From: Polynucleobacter hirudinilacicola
GTDB taxonomy: Bacteria > Pseudomonadota > Gammaproteobacteria > Burkholderiales > Burkholderiaceae
Length of the DNA stretch: 64,000 nt
Direction of reading: 5' to 3'
NCBI RefSeq assembly: GCF_002192535.1
Contig: NZ_NAIA01000003.1
Span: forward strand, 124,001-188,000
The notes below the pieces were generated by a model, which saw only the letters and a program-made list of their open reading frames with translations, had not been told where the DNA came from and searched no databases. Below, one piece after another: positions 37,598 to 46,521 of this stretch. The stretch's first letter is position 1. Each line of letters begins with the position of its first letter. The position numbers and the translations under genes were made by a program.

Positions 37598-37620
37598 AAA
37601 AAGCCCCGCATAAGCGGGGC
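37598..37620 (-). terminator. Rho-independent terminator after quinone oxidoreductase gene
   Basis: A 7-bp GC stem (GCCCCGC/GCGGGGC, loop of four) is followed on the minus strand by five T. It ends the transcript of the gene at 37644-38624. Confidence 0.85.
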
Positions 37621-37643
37621 CTGTATCACAAGAAACTGAAAGC

Positions 37644-38624
37644 CTAAGGAATCATCACAATGGCGCCAGAGACCTTTCTGCCTTCAGCAGCGCGATGGGC
37701 ATCTGCAGCTTGTTCCAAAGGAAACTTTGCGCCGATTTGTACCTTAACGTAGCCCTTGGCAATTGCATCAAATACTGCCTTTGCATTCTCTTGCAACAAT
37801 GCATGCGTAGCGTTATGAGGAAAGACAGAAGGCCTGGTTAAAAATAGACAGCCCTTCTTATTCAAAATCTCTGGCTGAATTTCAGGAGCAGGTCCAGAGG
37901 CGGCACCAAACAGAGCCAATGTTCCAAAAGGAGCAACGCAATCTAGTGAACCCATGAAAGTTGTTTTAGCAACAGAGTCATAAACCACATTTGCCTTCTT
38001 ACCACCAGTCGCTTTCAACACCTCTTCAACCCAATTTGGCTGAGAGTAATCCACTACTGCATCACATCCCGCCTCTTTAGCAGCAGCCATCTTTGCCTGC
38101 GAACCAACTGTACCAACCACGAACGCACCAAGCGCTTTTGCCCAACCCGCTAAAATTTGGCCAACACCACCAGCAGCAGCGTGAACTAACACCACGTCTC
38201 CTGCTTTAACTTTATAGGTTTTCTGAATGAGGTACTGAGCAGTCATTGCTTTAAAAAATACTGCTGCCGCAACCTCATCAGATACATTGCTTGGTACTGG
38301 TACTAACTTATCAGCGGCAACATTTCGAGCGCTTGCATATGCACCGATACCAGCATTCATATACATCACGCGGTCGCCCACTTTAAGACCGGTCACACCA
38401 TCACCCAAAGCTTCAACGACACCCACTGCCTCATGACCAAGGCCGGTAGGCAGATCAAGCGGATAGTAGCCAGAACGCTGATACACATCAATGAAGTTAA
38501 AGCCAATGGCCGTTTGACGAATTTGTACTTCACCTTTTGCTGGAGGAGGCAACTCTTGATCAATCACCTTGATTACCTCAGCACCGCCTAGTTCAGAAAG
38601 ACTAACAACTCGAGCTTTTGTCAC
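37644..38624 (-). CDS. NADPH:quinone oxidoreductase-like zinc-free alcohol dehydrogenase
   Basis: The 326-residue MDR-superfamily enzyme has an N-terminal GroES-like domain with NFIDVYQRSGYYPL and GHEAVGVVEALG, and an NADPH-binding motif AAAGGVGQILAGWAK near residue 155. It lacks the structural-zinc cysteines, which places it in the Qor/zeta-crystallin group. It reduces quinones or related carbonyls in the cytoplasm. A strong terminator follows. Confidence 0.9.
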   Translation of the reverse strand: MTKARVVSLSELGGAEVIKVIDQELPPPAKGEVQIRQTAIGFNFIDVYQRSGYYPLDLPTGLGHEAVGVVEALGDGVTGLKVGDRVMYMNAGIGAYASARNVAADKLVPVPSNVSDEVAAAVFFKAMTAQYLIQKTYKVKAGDVVLVHAAAGGVGQILAGWAKALGAFVVGTVGSQAKMAAAKEAGCDAVVDYSQPNWVEEVLKATGGKKANVVYDSVAKTTFMGSLDCVAPFGTLALFGAASGPAPEIQPEILNKKGCLFLTRPSVFPHNATHALLQENAKAVFDAIAKGYVKVQIGAKFPLEQAADAHRAAEGRKVSGAIVMIP

Positions 38625-38658
38625 GTGTCACCTTATTTATTATTGTTAAATACAAAAA

Positions 38659-39093
38659 TCATACAGTAAGAGCATCTTCCTCAATCACGGCCCAGGTACT
38701 GTCACCCAATTTCTTCACAGCCATTGAATAGGTCCAGCCATCTGGAATACCACAGCTCCACTCTTTAGGACCATTCTGAATCAGGACGTTGACAGCATTT
38801 CTGCTGTCGTAATACAGGTGATAAATTTTTCCATGAATGGGATTGAAACTAAATTTCGCACTATGAACCATCTCAGTAGCATCGAGCCTTGCCTGCAATG
38901 CACGAGCCTGCTTCATCAAAACCTCTGCCTGCTCCATAATGCGTTCGTACTCTAGCTTGGCATTTTGGCGTGCAACATTAACCGCTTTATCTTTTTCTTC
39001 AACTACCTTGATAGGGGCAAATACAGGGGCTCCAACTTCCATTGGATATTCAATCCCAGCATGTCTTGCTGGATCGGTATCTTCTATTCTCAT
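38659..39093 (-). CDS. DUF2452-like cytoplasmic protein
   Basis: The 144-residue protein has no signal peptide. An N-terminal EYPMEVGAPVFAPIKV segment is followed by a charged helical stretch (about 35-75) and a C-terminal half with KFSFNPIHGKIYHLYYD, which resembles DUF2452 proteins. Function is unknown. It is a single gene 34 bases upstream of the quinone oxidoreductase start on the same strand, so the two may be co-transcribed. Confidence 0.72.
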   Translation of the reverse strand: MRIEDTDPARHAGIEYPMEVGAPVFAPIKVVEEKDKAVNVARQNAKLEYERIMEQAEVLMKQARALQARLDATEMVHSAKFSFNPIHGKIYHLYYDSRNAVNVLIQNGPKEWSCGIPDGWTYSMAVKKLGDSTWAVIEEDALTV

Positions 39094-39175
39094 GATTTTT
39101 TAGATGTTCTCGGAACTCTATGCCCCTGATTTATGCCGCTACTTAGAAAGTGTGACACAAATTTAGGGTATCTGC

Positions 39176-39727
39176 TTAGCGCTTATAAAAGCTCAGGGTA
39201 ACCTCACCGAGCTCAATGCCGAACTTGCTCATTTTGGCCTTATTCAACATCACTTTAGGGCTGACAAGGTACATCCAGTCATTAAATTGCACGTGGTAAA
39301 TCGTGCCATCAACGGGCAAGGCCAGGGTATAGGTCCAATTCAGTGCATTGCCAGCCAGATCGCCTTGAGCATCGCCCACGACATCATCAGCTCTACCAAT
39401 ATATTTTCCAGGAGATTGCTCTATCAAAGTCCAAATACGTTTTTGTTTGCTGCCATCCGAATAATCAAAACTCTCGTCTAGAATGCCGACCTTCTTACCA
39501 TCAACCACTTTCCAATCTGCATTTATCAAAACAGTAAAACGCTTCTTCACTTCACCACTACGATCAGTGAAAATTCCATACGCATCAATGGTTCCAGAAA
39601 AATACTCACTCAAATCTAATACGGGCTTCTCATTGGCGTATTGCTTCACATTCGGGCCTGAACAAGCAAGTAATAAAAATGTACTTGTAAGTATGGCGAG
39701 AGACTTCAGAGAAAAATAGTGGTTCAC
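39176..39727 (-). CDS. DUF3833-family lipoprotein, GTG start
   Basis: The 183-residue protein has a lipoprotein signal peptide ending in the lipobox LLACS (Cys22) and a DUF3833 body with GIFTDRSGEVKKRFTVLI and DESFDYSDGSKQKRIW. The GTG start lies directly after the stop of the upstream chalcone-isomerase-family gene (TAAGTG), so the two are coupled. DUF3833 proteins are outer-membrane or periplasmic lipoproteins of unknown role that often neighbour chalcone-isomerase-like and DCC-family genes, as here. Confidence 0.86.
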   Translation of the reverse strand: MNHYFSLKSLAILTSTFLLLACSGPNVKQYANEKPVLDLSEYFSGTIDAYGIFTDRSGEVKKRFTVLINADWKVVDGKKVGILDESFDYSDGSKQKRIWTLIEQSPGKYIGRADDVVGDAQGDLAGNALNWTYTLALPVDGTIYHVQFNDWMYLVSPKVMLNKAKMSKFGIELGEVTLSFYKR

Positions 39728-40274
39728 TTAGCAAGCCTCATTAAATAGTGGTGGTGGGCAACCTTGCCCTAGTAATTCATTGCGCAACTTGGGTGCGCTC
39801 GTTTTAGGATCTAACCAAATACCAAAGAATGCTTTTGAAAATTCTGTTCCAGGTATTTGAGCAACGCGTTTACCATCATGAAAAAAAATGGTTCCCTGTT
39901 TAGGCGTATAAATTGCCGTCAAGGTTTGGCCTGACTCAATATTGGGCAAGATACTACTGAGCTCCCTACCCCAGATTGCTACCTGGGTATCTGGAACGCC
40001 CATTTTTTTTCATCTCGTCAGCGGTGCGATTGGCAATAGAGACACCAGTAAATGATTTTTGATAGCGAATATTGAGAGCAAACTCTGGCGAAGATGGCAC
40101 ACCTGAACGATAAAACGATGCATCGTAAATATGAAAACCGAACCAATTTAATCTGCCACTACCCTGTAGCTTGGCCGGATTTAATACGCTATCAATATAA
40201 GAAATATCTCGCGCAAAGCTATTGGAAGCTAAGAGAAAAATAGCTCCGCATAAAATGACAAGATTCTTTAACAT
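39728..40274 (-). pseudogene. Chalcone isomerase-family secreted protein, frameshifted at an A8 tract
   Basis: The first part (from the ATG at 40274) encodes a signal peptide (about 1-21) and RLNWFGFHIYDASFYRSG, typical of bacterial chalcone-isomerase-like proteins. After ADEMKK the frame runs off into an unrelated end. The next frame resumes exactly as MGVPDTQVAIWGREL and continues to a proper end at 39728. The break is in a run of eight A (40003-40010, minus strand); seven A would give one continuous protein of about 181 residues. It may be a slippage mutation, slippage-tolerant expression, or a sequencing error. It is co-directional with a DCC-family and a DUF3833 gene. Confidence 0.85.
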
Positions 40275-40276
40275 TT

Positions 40277-40687
40277 TCAAGATGTACTCTTTGGAGAAGT
40301 GGCTTTGACTAAACTTAAGGCTGCAGGACCGAATAAGCCAGAAATAGCATGCCGGTTTTTAGCGAAGAATCGATATCCTACTTGCAATATTGGTTGTAAT
40401 AACTTTCTCGAGAATATCCAAGCTAAGAATGGAAGATTCGCGCGGCGATAGGCCTCTGGGAAAACAGCCACGCCCTGAATTAAAACTCCATTGGCATGTT
40501 GGCCATACATAGCTGCTAAGGCTTGTTCACAAGAAATACCTATTTTGTCAGAATCAAAACGCTCAGAATTGATATCCACGAAATCCAATAGACCAGCTTG
40601 ATTTCTTCTAGATAAAAATAGAATTTCTGCCTGACATAAAGGGCAGGCGCCATCGTAAAAGAGGGTGAGTTTTTCAAGTGTATTCAT
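40277..40687 (-). CDS. DCC-family (DUF393) thiol-disulfide oxidoreductase-like protein
   Basis: The 136-residue protein opens with the DCC hallmark LFYDGACPLCQAEILFL, with the CxxC pair near residue 15, and continues with the family INSERFD and GVAVFPEAYR segments. It has a hydrophobic stretch but no clear signal peptide. The family is thought to be thioredoxin-like; its substrate is unknown. It is first in a three-gene run with the chalcone-isomerase-like and DUF3833 genes. Confidence 0.87.
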   Translation of the reverse strand: MNTLEKLTLFYDGACPLCQAEILFLSRRNQAGLLDFVDINSERFDSDKIGISCEQALAAMYGQHANGVLIQGVAVFPEAYRRANLPFLAWIFSRKLLQPILQVGYRFFAKNRHAISGLFGPAALSLVKATSPKSTS

Positions 40688-40749
40688 GGCTCAGCAAGTT
40701 TAAGGCTTATTGAATAAACTGGCTGACAACAACACTATTTAGGAATGTC

Positions 40750-41124
40750 ATGCAAAAGGAAGTTGCCTTAAACGTATTTGGAGAGCCTTTAATCCCCTGT
40801 TCCTTTGATCCGCTAACAGGCTTCTTTAGAGATGGCTGCTGTAAAACCAATGAAGACGATGTGGGTAGTCACTTAGTTTGTGCTGTTGTCACAACAGAAT
40901 TTTTACAATTTAGCCTTGAAAAAGGAAATGATCTAAGTACCCCAAGGCCAGAGTACCAATTTCCAGGGCTAGTTGCTGGAGATCAATGGTGCCTATGTAT
41001 TACACGCTGGGTAGAAGCTGCCAACGCACAATGTGCACCGCTCATCAAGCTAGAGAGCACCCACATCAATGCTCTAGAAACTGTTTCCTTGGATGTCTTG
41101 CAGCAGTACGCGAGTGAAGTGTGA
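40750..41124 (+). CDS. DUF2237-family protein
   Basis: The 124-residue cytoplasmic protein has the DUF2237 pattern: NVFGEPLIPCS at the start, FFRDGCCKTNEDDVGSH in the middle with adjacent cysteines, and DQWCLCITRWVEA near residue 80. All the family cysteines are present, suggesting a metal or redox site, but no function is known. It overlaps the next gene by four bases (GTGA). Confidence 0.9.
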   Translation: MQKEVALNVFGEPLIPCSFDPLTGFFRDGCCKTNEDDVGSHLVCAVVTTEFLQFSLEKGNDLSTPRPEYQFPGLVAGDQWCLCITRWVEAANAQCAPLIKLESTHINALETVSLDVLQQYASEV

Positions 41125-42020
41125 AGGCTTTTTATACAGATCATTTTGTATTACCCCTGCCAGCAGGGCATCGCTTCCCGATGGAGAAATATTCTCGCCT
41201 AAGAGATCTAGTCAATACTATTACCGCTATCGACTTGGTTGAAGCACCAGCGGCTAGCGACACCCAAATTCTCTATGCCCACGACCCCAACTACCTCATC
41301 AACATCATTGAAGGAAAACTAAGCCCTCTAGAGCAAAGAGAGATTGGTTTCCCTTGGAGTGAAAAAATGGTTGAGCGCTCTCGCCGCTCGGCAGGAGCAA
41401 CTGTCGCTGCTGCAAAAACTGCTCTTACAGAAGGCATTGCCGTTAATTTAGCAGGAGGAACCCACCATGCCTATCGCGATATGGGCAGTGGATTTTGCGT
41501 CTTTAATGACTCCGCCATTGCGGCGCGCACCCTCCAAAAAGAAATCAGTTCAAAATTAAAGGTTGCCATTATTGATTTGGATGTCCATCAAGGCAATGGC
41601 ACAGCCTCTATTCTGCAAAACGATTCCTCAATCTTTACCCTCTCGATTCACGGTGAGAATAATTTCCCTTTTAAAAAAGAGCAAAGTGATCTGGATTTAG
41701 GCTTAGCCGATGGATCCACAGATGAAACCTACTTAAGCTCTTTAAAAAAGTGCCTTGATGAACTGAGCTCTCGCTTTCAAGCGGACTGCTTGATTTATCT
41801 TGCGGGGGCAGACCCCCACGAAGGGGATCGTCTGGGAAGATTAAAGATTAGTAAAGATGGCATGCGCTTAAGAGATGAAACTGTTTTTCAATATGCCTTA
41901 GATAGAAAACTACCTGTAGCCATGTCAATGGCAGGCGGCTATGGAAAAGAAATTGAATCTACTGTTGATATACATTTCCAAACCATCAGAACCGCCCTGC
42001 AGTTTCAGCAGCAGTACTAG
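41121..42020 (+). CDS. Histone deacetylase-family protein, GTG start
   Basis: The 299-residue class II HDAC-like amidohydrolase has AGGTHHAYRDMGSGFCVFND with the catalytic histidine pair, the zinc motif IIDLDVHQGNGTA (Asp and His ligands), and the third ligand region LAGADPHEGDRLG. Bacterial members deacetylate acetyl-lysine, polyamines or acetoin-like substrates. The GTG start is coupled to the DUF2237 stop. All visible catalytic residues are intact. Confidence 0.92.
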   Translation: MKAFYTDHFVLPLPAGHRFPMEKYSRLRDLVNTITAIDLVEAPAASDTQILYAHDPNYLINIIEGKLSPLEQREIGFPWSEKMVERSRRSAGATVAAAKTALTEGIAVNLAGGTHHAYRDMGSGFCVFNDSAIAARTLQKEISSKLKVAIIDLDVHQGNGTASILQNDSSIFTLSIHGENNFPFKKEQSDLDLGLADGSTDETYLSSLKKCLDELSSRFQADCLIYLAGADPHEGDRLGRLKISKDGMRLRDETVFQYALDRKLPVAMSMAGGYGKEIESTVDIHFQTIRTALQFQQQY

Positions 42021-42049
42021 CAACAGTAGTCTAAAAGAACGAACTCTAC

Positions 42050-42598
42050 TTACTTCTTGCTCGGCTTCACCTTAGGCGTAGGAAGCTTACTCATACTTTC
42101 TACACCCTTCTCAAAGTTGGTATATGAATCATTCATTGCAGAGCGAATCAATTCAAAATTTTGCAGCGCATTGTTGAATGAAGTCTTAAAAACCGATACA
42201 TAAGCCTCACTACCAATAGGCGCATTATTAGTTGCATCGTTTACAAAATGAATTAAATCTGTCTTAGATTCCTGAATCAAATTTTCTGCGATGGCAGCTA
42301 ATTCTTGATTACCGCTCTTGAGAATCTGCATGAGTTGATGTTGATACTGAGTCACCTCTTTAGCAGCATCTTGCAAAACTTCAGCATGAACATATTCAAA
42401 CGCAGTGCGAGGGTCTTGAGTCTGCATGAGCTCAGAAACTCTTTTCTGAACCAACTCAGCCAATTCTTGGGCTGCCTGTTGATTAATTTTTGCGATGGCT
42501 TGGGCACTTTCAGTGGCTACACGCCCTGCAGCCGTAGTGGCATCTATAGCCCTTTGCTGGCCAGGCATGGCGCTCATATCAAATGGATTTTTGCTCAT
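42050..42598 (-). CDS. Phasin-family protein
   Basis: The 182-residue, almost fully helical protein starts KNPFDMSAMPGQQRAID and has the amphipathic Ala/Gln/Glu-rich helices of Phasin_2 proteins, ending in a Lys/Pro tail (PTPKVKPSKK). Phasins coat polyhydroxybutyrate granules. No PHB synthase is visible nearby, so it probably acts with genes elsewhere on the chromosome. Confidence 0.85.
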   Translation of the reverse strand: MSKNPFDMSAMPGQQRAIDATTAAGRVATESAQAIAKINQQAAQELAELVQKRVSELMQTQDPRTAFEYVHAEVLQDAAKEVTQYQHQLMQILKSGNQELAAIAENLIQESKTDLIHFVNDATNNAPIGSEAYVSVFKTSFNNALQNFELIRSAMNDSYTNFEKGVESMSKLPTPKVKPSKK

Positions 42599-42691
42599 AT
42601 AAACCCCTCAAGTAGTGATCACTAATAGCAATCTACTCTCGTTAGAGGAGCTTTCTATAGAGGAATACCAGTAGAAACTGAGGGCTTACTA

Positions 42692-44395
42692 TCACCAGGC
42701 CTGCTTTTTGCCATCAATCCAGGTTTCCCTGACTTTGATATTGGCAATTTGTTCAGGGCTTGTCTTACGAGGATTTTTATCCAGAATGACTAAGTCAGCC
42801 TGCTTACCGACTTCCAAGCTACCAATCTTATCGTCAGACATTAATTGATAAGCTGCATTAATGGTTACAGCCCGAATAGCATCGTCAACAGTTACACGCT
42901 CATTTGGACCTAAGACCTCGCGTGGTGACTTTTGCCATAAACGATCAACGCCTTCAGAGATATAACGCAATGGACTGACTGGAGAAATCGGAGAGTCGCT
43001 GTGGTAAGTAAAGCGTGCACCCTCTTTTTTAAATGAGGCGCCTGGAGCAATTCGACTAGCGCGCTCTGGGCCAACGATGTGATTATGAAACGCTGCGCCC
43101 CAGTAATCTACATGGCCAACAGTAAATCCAGGAACAATGCCTAACTGCACCGCCTTTTTAACTTGTTCTGGTGTATTGATAGTGAAGTGCTCAATGCGCA
43201 AACGGCGAGTTTCAGGTTTTGTATTACCCAACAATAACTTTGCATAGTTATTAAGAGTTTGGTCAACGGCACGATCACCATTAGCATGAATGGATAGTTG
43301 CCAGCCTTGATCAAAAAATGGCTTGATTAAACCGTAGATGTCTTCATCTTTATAGTCAAGATCACCTAGCCTCTTGGTGCCAGCGGGGTAAGTATAGGGT
43401 TGATTTAACGCAGCAGTTAACCCTTGGGTAGAGCCATCGGATACAAATTTAACTCCCACAAAACGTAAGCGATCATTTCCATCATTTGGCTTAATGGCAT
43501 TAAAGCCTTTTGGAATCGCGGGGCCATATAAGTAGCCCCTCACGCGCAGCGGCCAATCTTTACTCGCAGTTGCACCTTGGAGCAACTTCACTTCATTATC
43601 CAAGCCTAACATGGCACCTACGGTAATTTCGGTAGTAGTGGTGACACCTTTGGATGCAATCATCTTGCCAGTTTTTTGAACCGCTTTGAGTAAATCCGCA
43701 TCCGATGGGGGAGGCATTTTTTCCATGAAGGGTGCATAAGCAGCGCCTTCAATCAAAACTCCTGTGAGTTTGCCTTGGGCATTCTTCTGAAATACACCGC
43801 CACCAGCTGGATTAGGAGTGCTATCAGTGATGCCCGCAATTTCATAAGCCTTGTGATTGACATATGCAATATGCCCAGATTGATTTAAGACAAAAATAGG
43901 CACTTCAGTACTAACCTTGTCCAGAACATCCGCAGTTAATTCCGCCATGAATGGGTTAGTACGTGATGGATCAACCCCAAAACCCATGAGCCATTGCCCT
44001 TTTGGCAAAGTCTTTAGGTGCGCCTTTAATTTATTACTCAAGCTTGCTACCGTATCGTACTTAGTAGTGAAGTTAGAGAGGTCTAGCCACAGGTATTCAC
44101 CAACTGCCGTCAAAATGATATGAACGTGAGGATCGATTAAACCCGGCATTGCAGTTTTACCCTGTAAATTTACAAGCTTAGTAGAGCTAGTCTGCCATCC
44201 TTTGATTACTTCAGCCTTAGTGCCTGTAGCAACAATTTTTCCATCCTTGATAGCAAGCGCTTCTACTTCATCATTCTTCGCGTTTACGGTCAGAATAGAT
44301 CCACCATAAAAAATGGTGTCCGCATTATTTTGCGCAACAGTCATTGCGGAATAAGTAACGAGTGCTGCAATAAGAATCTTTGATGAAAATTTCAT
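42692..44395 (-). CDS. Periplasmic YtcJ-like amidohydrolase
   Basis: The 567-residue metal-dependent hydrolase of the Amidohydro_3 group has a signal peptide (about 1-21). Its metal site looks complete: HxH at residues 90-92 in GLIDPHVHI, SIHANGDRA, RIEHFTI and YHSDSPIS near the end. The C-terminus carries the usual QADLVILDKNP strand. Such enzymes hydrolyse amide or ester bonds; the substrate is unknown. It is paralogous to the gene at 49304-50992, where part of this site is lost. Confidence 0.9.
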   Translation of the reverse strand: MKFSSKILIAALVTYSAMTVAQNNADTIFYGGSILTVNAKNDEVEALAIKDGKIVATGTKAEVIKGWQTSSTKLVNLQGKTAMPGLIDPHVHIILTAVGEYLWLDLSNFTTKYDTVASLSNKLKAHLKTLPKGQWLMGFGVDPSRTNPFMAELTADVLDKVSTEVPIFVLNQSGHIAYVNHKAYEIAGITDSTPNPAGGGVFQKNAQGKLTGVLIEGAAYAPFMEKMPPPSDADLLKAVQKTGKMIASKGVTTTTEITVGAMLGLDNEVKLLQGATASKDWPLRVRGYLYGPAIPKGFNAIKPNDGNDRLRFVGVKFVSDGSTQGLTAALNQPYTYPAGTKRLGDLDYKDEDIYGLIKPFFDQGWQLSIHANGDRAVDQTLNNYAKLLLGNTKPETRRLRIEHFTINTPEQVKKAVQLGIVPGFTVGHVDYWGAAFHNHIVGPERASRIAPGASFKKEGARFTYHSDSPISPVSPLRYISEGVDRLWQKSPREVLGPNERVTVDDAIRAVTINAAYQLMSDDKIGSLEVGKQADLVILDKNPRKTSPEQIANIKVRETWIDGKKQAW

Positions 44396-44458
44396 GAAAT
44401 AGAATCCAAATAAATTAAGCGTGATATGAACCTGGTGATGTTCCGAAAAGAACCCGAA

Positions 44459-44572
44459 TTAGTATTGAAAATTTACTGCATTAGGCTTGATGTTGATATA
44501 AGCAAAAACACATGCGGCAATGATTAATAGTACGCCGATCGATAAGGCCCACGATTTTGAACACTGATCCAA
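44459..44572 (-). CDS. Possible 37-aa single-span membrane peptide, TTG start
   Basis: A short frame starts with TTG behind an AAGGAG ribosome site seven bases upstream. It encodes a polar start (DQCSKS), one clear hydrophobic helix (about residues 8-26) and a short tail with INIKPNA. It lies upstream of the YtcJ-like amidohydrolase on the same strand. The ribosome site and topology favour a real small gene, but length and rare start codon leave doubt. Confidence 0.42.
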   Translation of the reverse strand: MDQCSKSWALSIGVLLIIAACVFAYINIKPNAVNFQY

Positions 44573-44693
44573 GCTGACTCCTTGTAATAGATACAGACTA
44601 TTTTCATTGAAATTCAGAGCTTCTGGCAAATATTTTAATTTACCTCCTCCATATACGAACTATATCAATCCCAGGAGAGTAATTAGGGCTAGG

Positions 44694-45038
44694 ATGAAAT
44701 GGTGGCATACCGCTACCAGATTGGATTTAACTTTGAAAACTCCACACGCCCTCCTGCTTGCTTTCTTGGTATTGATTGCCGGCACCGCCCATGGGAATCG
44801 ACAGCTTGCTGTTCGTAATGGCTGTATGAGCTGCCATGCGGATACCGAACTAGATGCCCCACCCTGGCCTGAGCTTGCCACTCAATATGAGAAATACCGT
44901 GGTCAACCAGATGCAGCAAGCATTCAAGGAGAGAAGCTACGGCAAGGTAAATTCTTTAAGAACGTCAAAGCGCATCGAAAATTAAGCCCGACCAATGCGG
45001 CTGAGATAATGCAATGGATTATTGATGGCGCCAATTAG
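44694..45038 (+). CDS. Small class I c-type cytochrome
   Basis: A protein of about 114 residues has a hydrophobic signal segment (about 14-32) followed by one heme site CMSCH near residue 44. I chose the ATG at 44694 because it gives a normal signal peptide; an upstream in-frame ATG at 44607 would place 29 extra polar residues before it. The rest is a short cytochrome c fold without an obvious M-P-P axial motif. It is probably a periplasmic electron carrier and would need the ccm system. Confidence 0.78.
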   Translation: MKWWHTATRLDLTLKTPHALLLAFLVLIAGTAHGNRQLAVRNGCMSCHADTELDAPPWPELATQYEKYRGQPDAASIQGEKLRQGKFFKNVKAHRKLSPTNAAEIMQWIIDGAN

Positions 45039-45116
45039 GATGATGGTGTCCAACAAAAGGCCCCAACTTAAATTAAACTAATCTCTCTGTATAGCAATTA
45101 AGTTCAAGGAAAAGTG

Positions 45117-45752
45117 ATGAGTCTGATTGATAAGCTGCAGTGGCGCTATGCCACCAAAAAAATGGATCCAGCAAAAGCAGTGCCGGCAGAAAAGGTTGAT
45201 CAAATTTTAGAAGCTATTCGTTTGACAGCGAGCTCTAGCGGCTTACAGCCGTATGAAGTGCTGGTGATTACCAATAAAGAGGTACGAGAGAAAATTAAGC
45301 CGATTGCTAATGGTCAATCTCAAATTACCGATTGTTCACATCTACTTGTTTTTGCAGCCTGGGATACCTATACCGCAAAGCGCATCAATGATGCCTTTGA
45401 TATGACTGAAAAAATCCGTAACTTTACTAGCGAATCCGGAACAGCTTATCGCCAAATGCTACTAAAGGTTTATCCAACCAGAGATGCGGAGATTAACTTT
45501 ACGCATGCTGCGAAACAGGCCTACATTGGCCTTGGCACCGCACTCATTGCGGCAGCGTATGAACAAGTCGATAGTACCCCGATGGAAGGATTTGATCCGC
45601 AGGCGCTTGATGCCATTCTCGACCTCAAGGAAAAAGGTTTGCGTAGCGTTGTCATGCTCCCATTAGGTTATAGAAAAACTGATGAAGATTGGTTACTTAA
45701 ACTCAAGAAGGTTAGAAGAGCCAAAGAGAGTTTTATTAGTTGGGTCAATTAA
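45117..45752 (+). CDS. Nitroreductase-family FMN oxidoreductase
   Basis: The 211-residue protein starts LIDKLQWRYATKKMDPAKAV, the usual FMN-phosphate-binding start of NfsB-like nitroreductases, followed by ASSSGLQPYEVLVI and a central AYIGLGTALIAAAYEQVDSTPMEGF block with the family glycine turn. The ATG at 45117 is preceded by AAGGA; an adjacent GTG lies one codon upstream. It reduces nitro compounds, quinones or other acceptors with NAD(P)H. Confidence 0.9.
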   Translation: MSLIDKLQWRYATKKMDPAKAVPAEKVDQILEAIRLTASSSGLQPYEVLVITNKEVREKIKPIANGQSQITDCSHLLVFAAWDTYTAKRINDAFDMTEKIRNFTSESGTAYRQMLLKVYPTRDAEINFTHAAKQAYIGLGTALIAAAYEQVDSTPMEGFDPQALDAILDLKEKGLRSVVMLPLGYRKTDEDWLLKLKKVRRAKESFISWVN

Positions 45753-45971
45753 ATACTGGCGATTGATAGCGTTAAATGATTGCAATTTAAGAACAAGGTT
45801 GGCTGTATACCTGCAAATCATCATCCATTTCAGATGGAAGCCCTCTTTATTAGAGGCAAAAATAGCAAGTATCCACCCACAATGAGATACAGATTACCCA
45901 ACAACCACGGTAGAAATCCTCAAAAACACCTCTAGTATTTCTATCCGAAGATATTGCTCAAGCGTTCTAAA

Positions 45972-46001
45972 AGGGCTTAAACCTAAGCACTAAAAATGAT
46001 G
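45972..46001 (-). repeat. Possible sixth, very decayed tRNA 3'-half relic
   Basis: By hand, about 20 of 30 positions match the consensus of the better relics (AGGACTTGAACCTGG then AAA..AT.ATG). The CCA end is not recognisable. It lies just before the hypothetical gene at 46030, so its placement fits the pattern, but the match is weak. Confidence 0.25.
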
Positions 46002-46029
46002 TCCCAATCACAAGCTGTCGACTGATTGT

Positions 46030-46446
46030 TTATTTCACTTTTTTAAGTTGAGTGCAACTTGCCCTATTTTTAGTTGTTAATACACTGGCACTACAAAACT
46101 CCATCTCATCATTCACAACATAACCAGTGCCTACACCCACATCACTAGAAAAAGTGAGTGATTTTCCATCCCTATGAAATACTCCTGATACAAGATTTTT
46201 CAATCCATCGCGCCATATTGTTTCGCCCTGGAAGGCTGCGCCATCCTGTTGGGAGATGGTAAATTTTAGTATTGCTGCATCCTTTTTATTAGATAACACA
46301 AGACGCGACTGTTTATCCTCTGTTCCTCCAGCCGAGCTCACTGCAGAGACTACTTCCCAGGTGCCAAGAATATTAGGGGCAGTTTGCGCATTCGCAAGAC
46401 TTGTAAACATCATTACGAGAATGAGCAAGAATTTTTTGCTAATCAT
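46030..46446 (-). CDS. Secreted hypothetical protein, 138 aa
   Basis: It has a clean signal peptide ending in SLANA (about residue 20), then a beta-rich body starting PNILGTWEVVSAVSS, which resembles the opening strand of small lipocalin-like periplasmic proteins, and two late cysteines (EFCSAS and RASCTQ) that could form a disulfide. No family is recognised with certainty. It stands alone in an AT-rich stretch of the accessory region. Confidence 0.65.
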   Translation of the reverse strand: MISKKFLLILVMMFTSLANAQTAPNILGTWEVVSAVSSAGGTEDKQSRLVLSNKKDAAILKFTISQQDGAAFQGETIWRDGLKNLVSGVFHRDGKSLTFSSDVGVGTGYVVNDEMEFCSASVLTTKNRASCTQLKKVK

Positions 46447-46521
46447 ATTTTCCTCTTTAATATTTTTAAAAATTACTACTCAACATTTCAAAATTAAATC
46501 CATAACCTATATCGTACCGAA

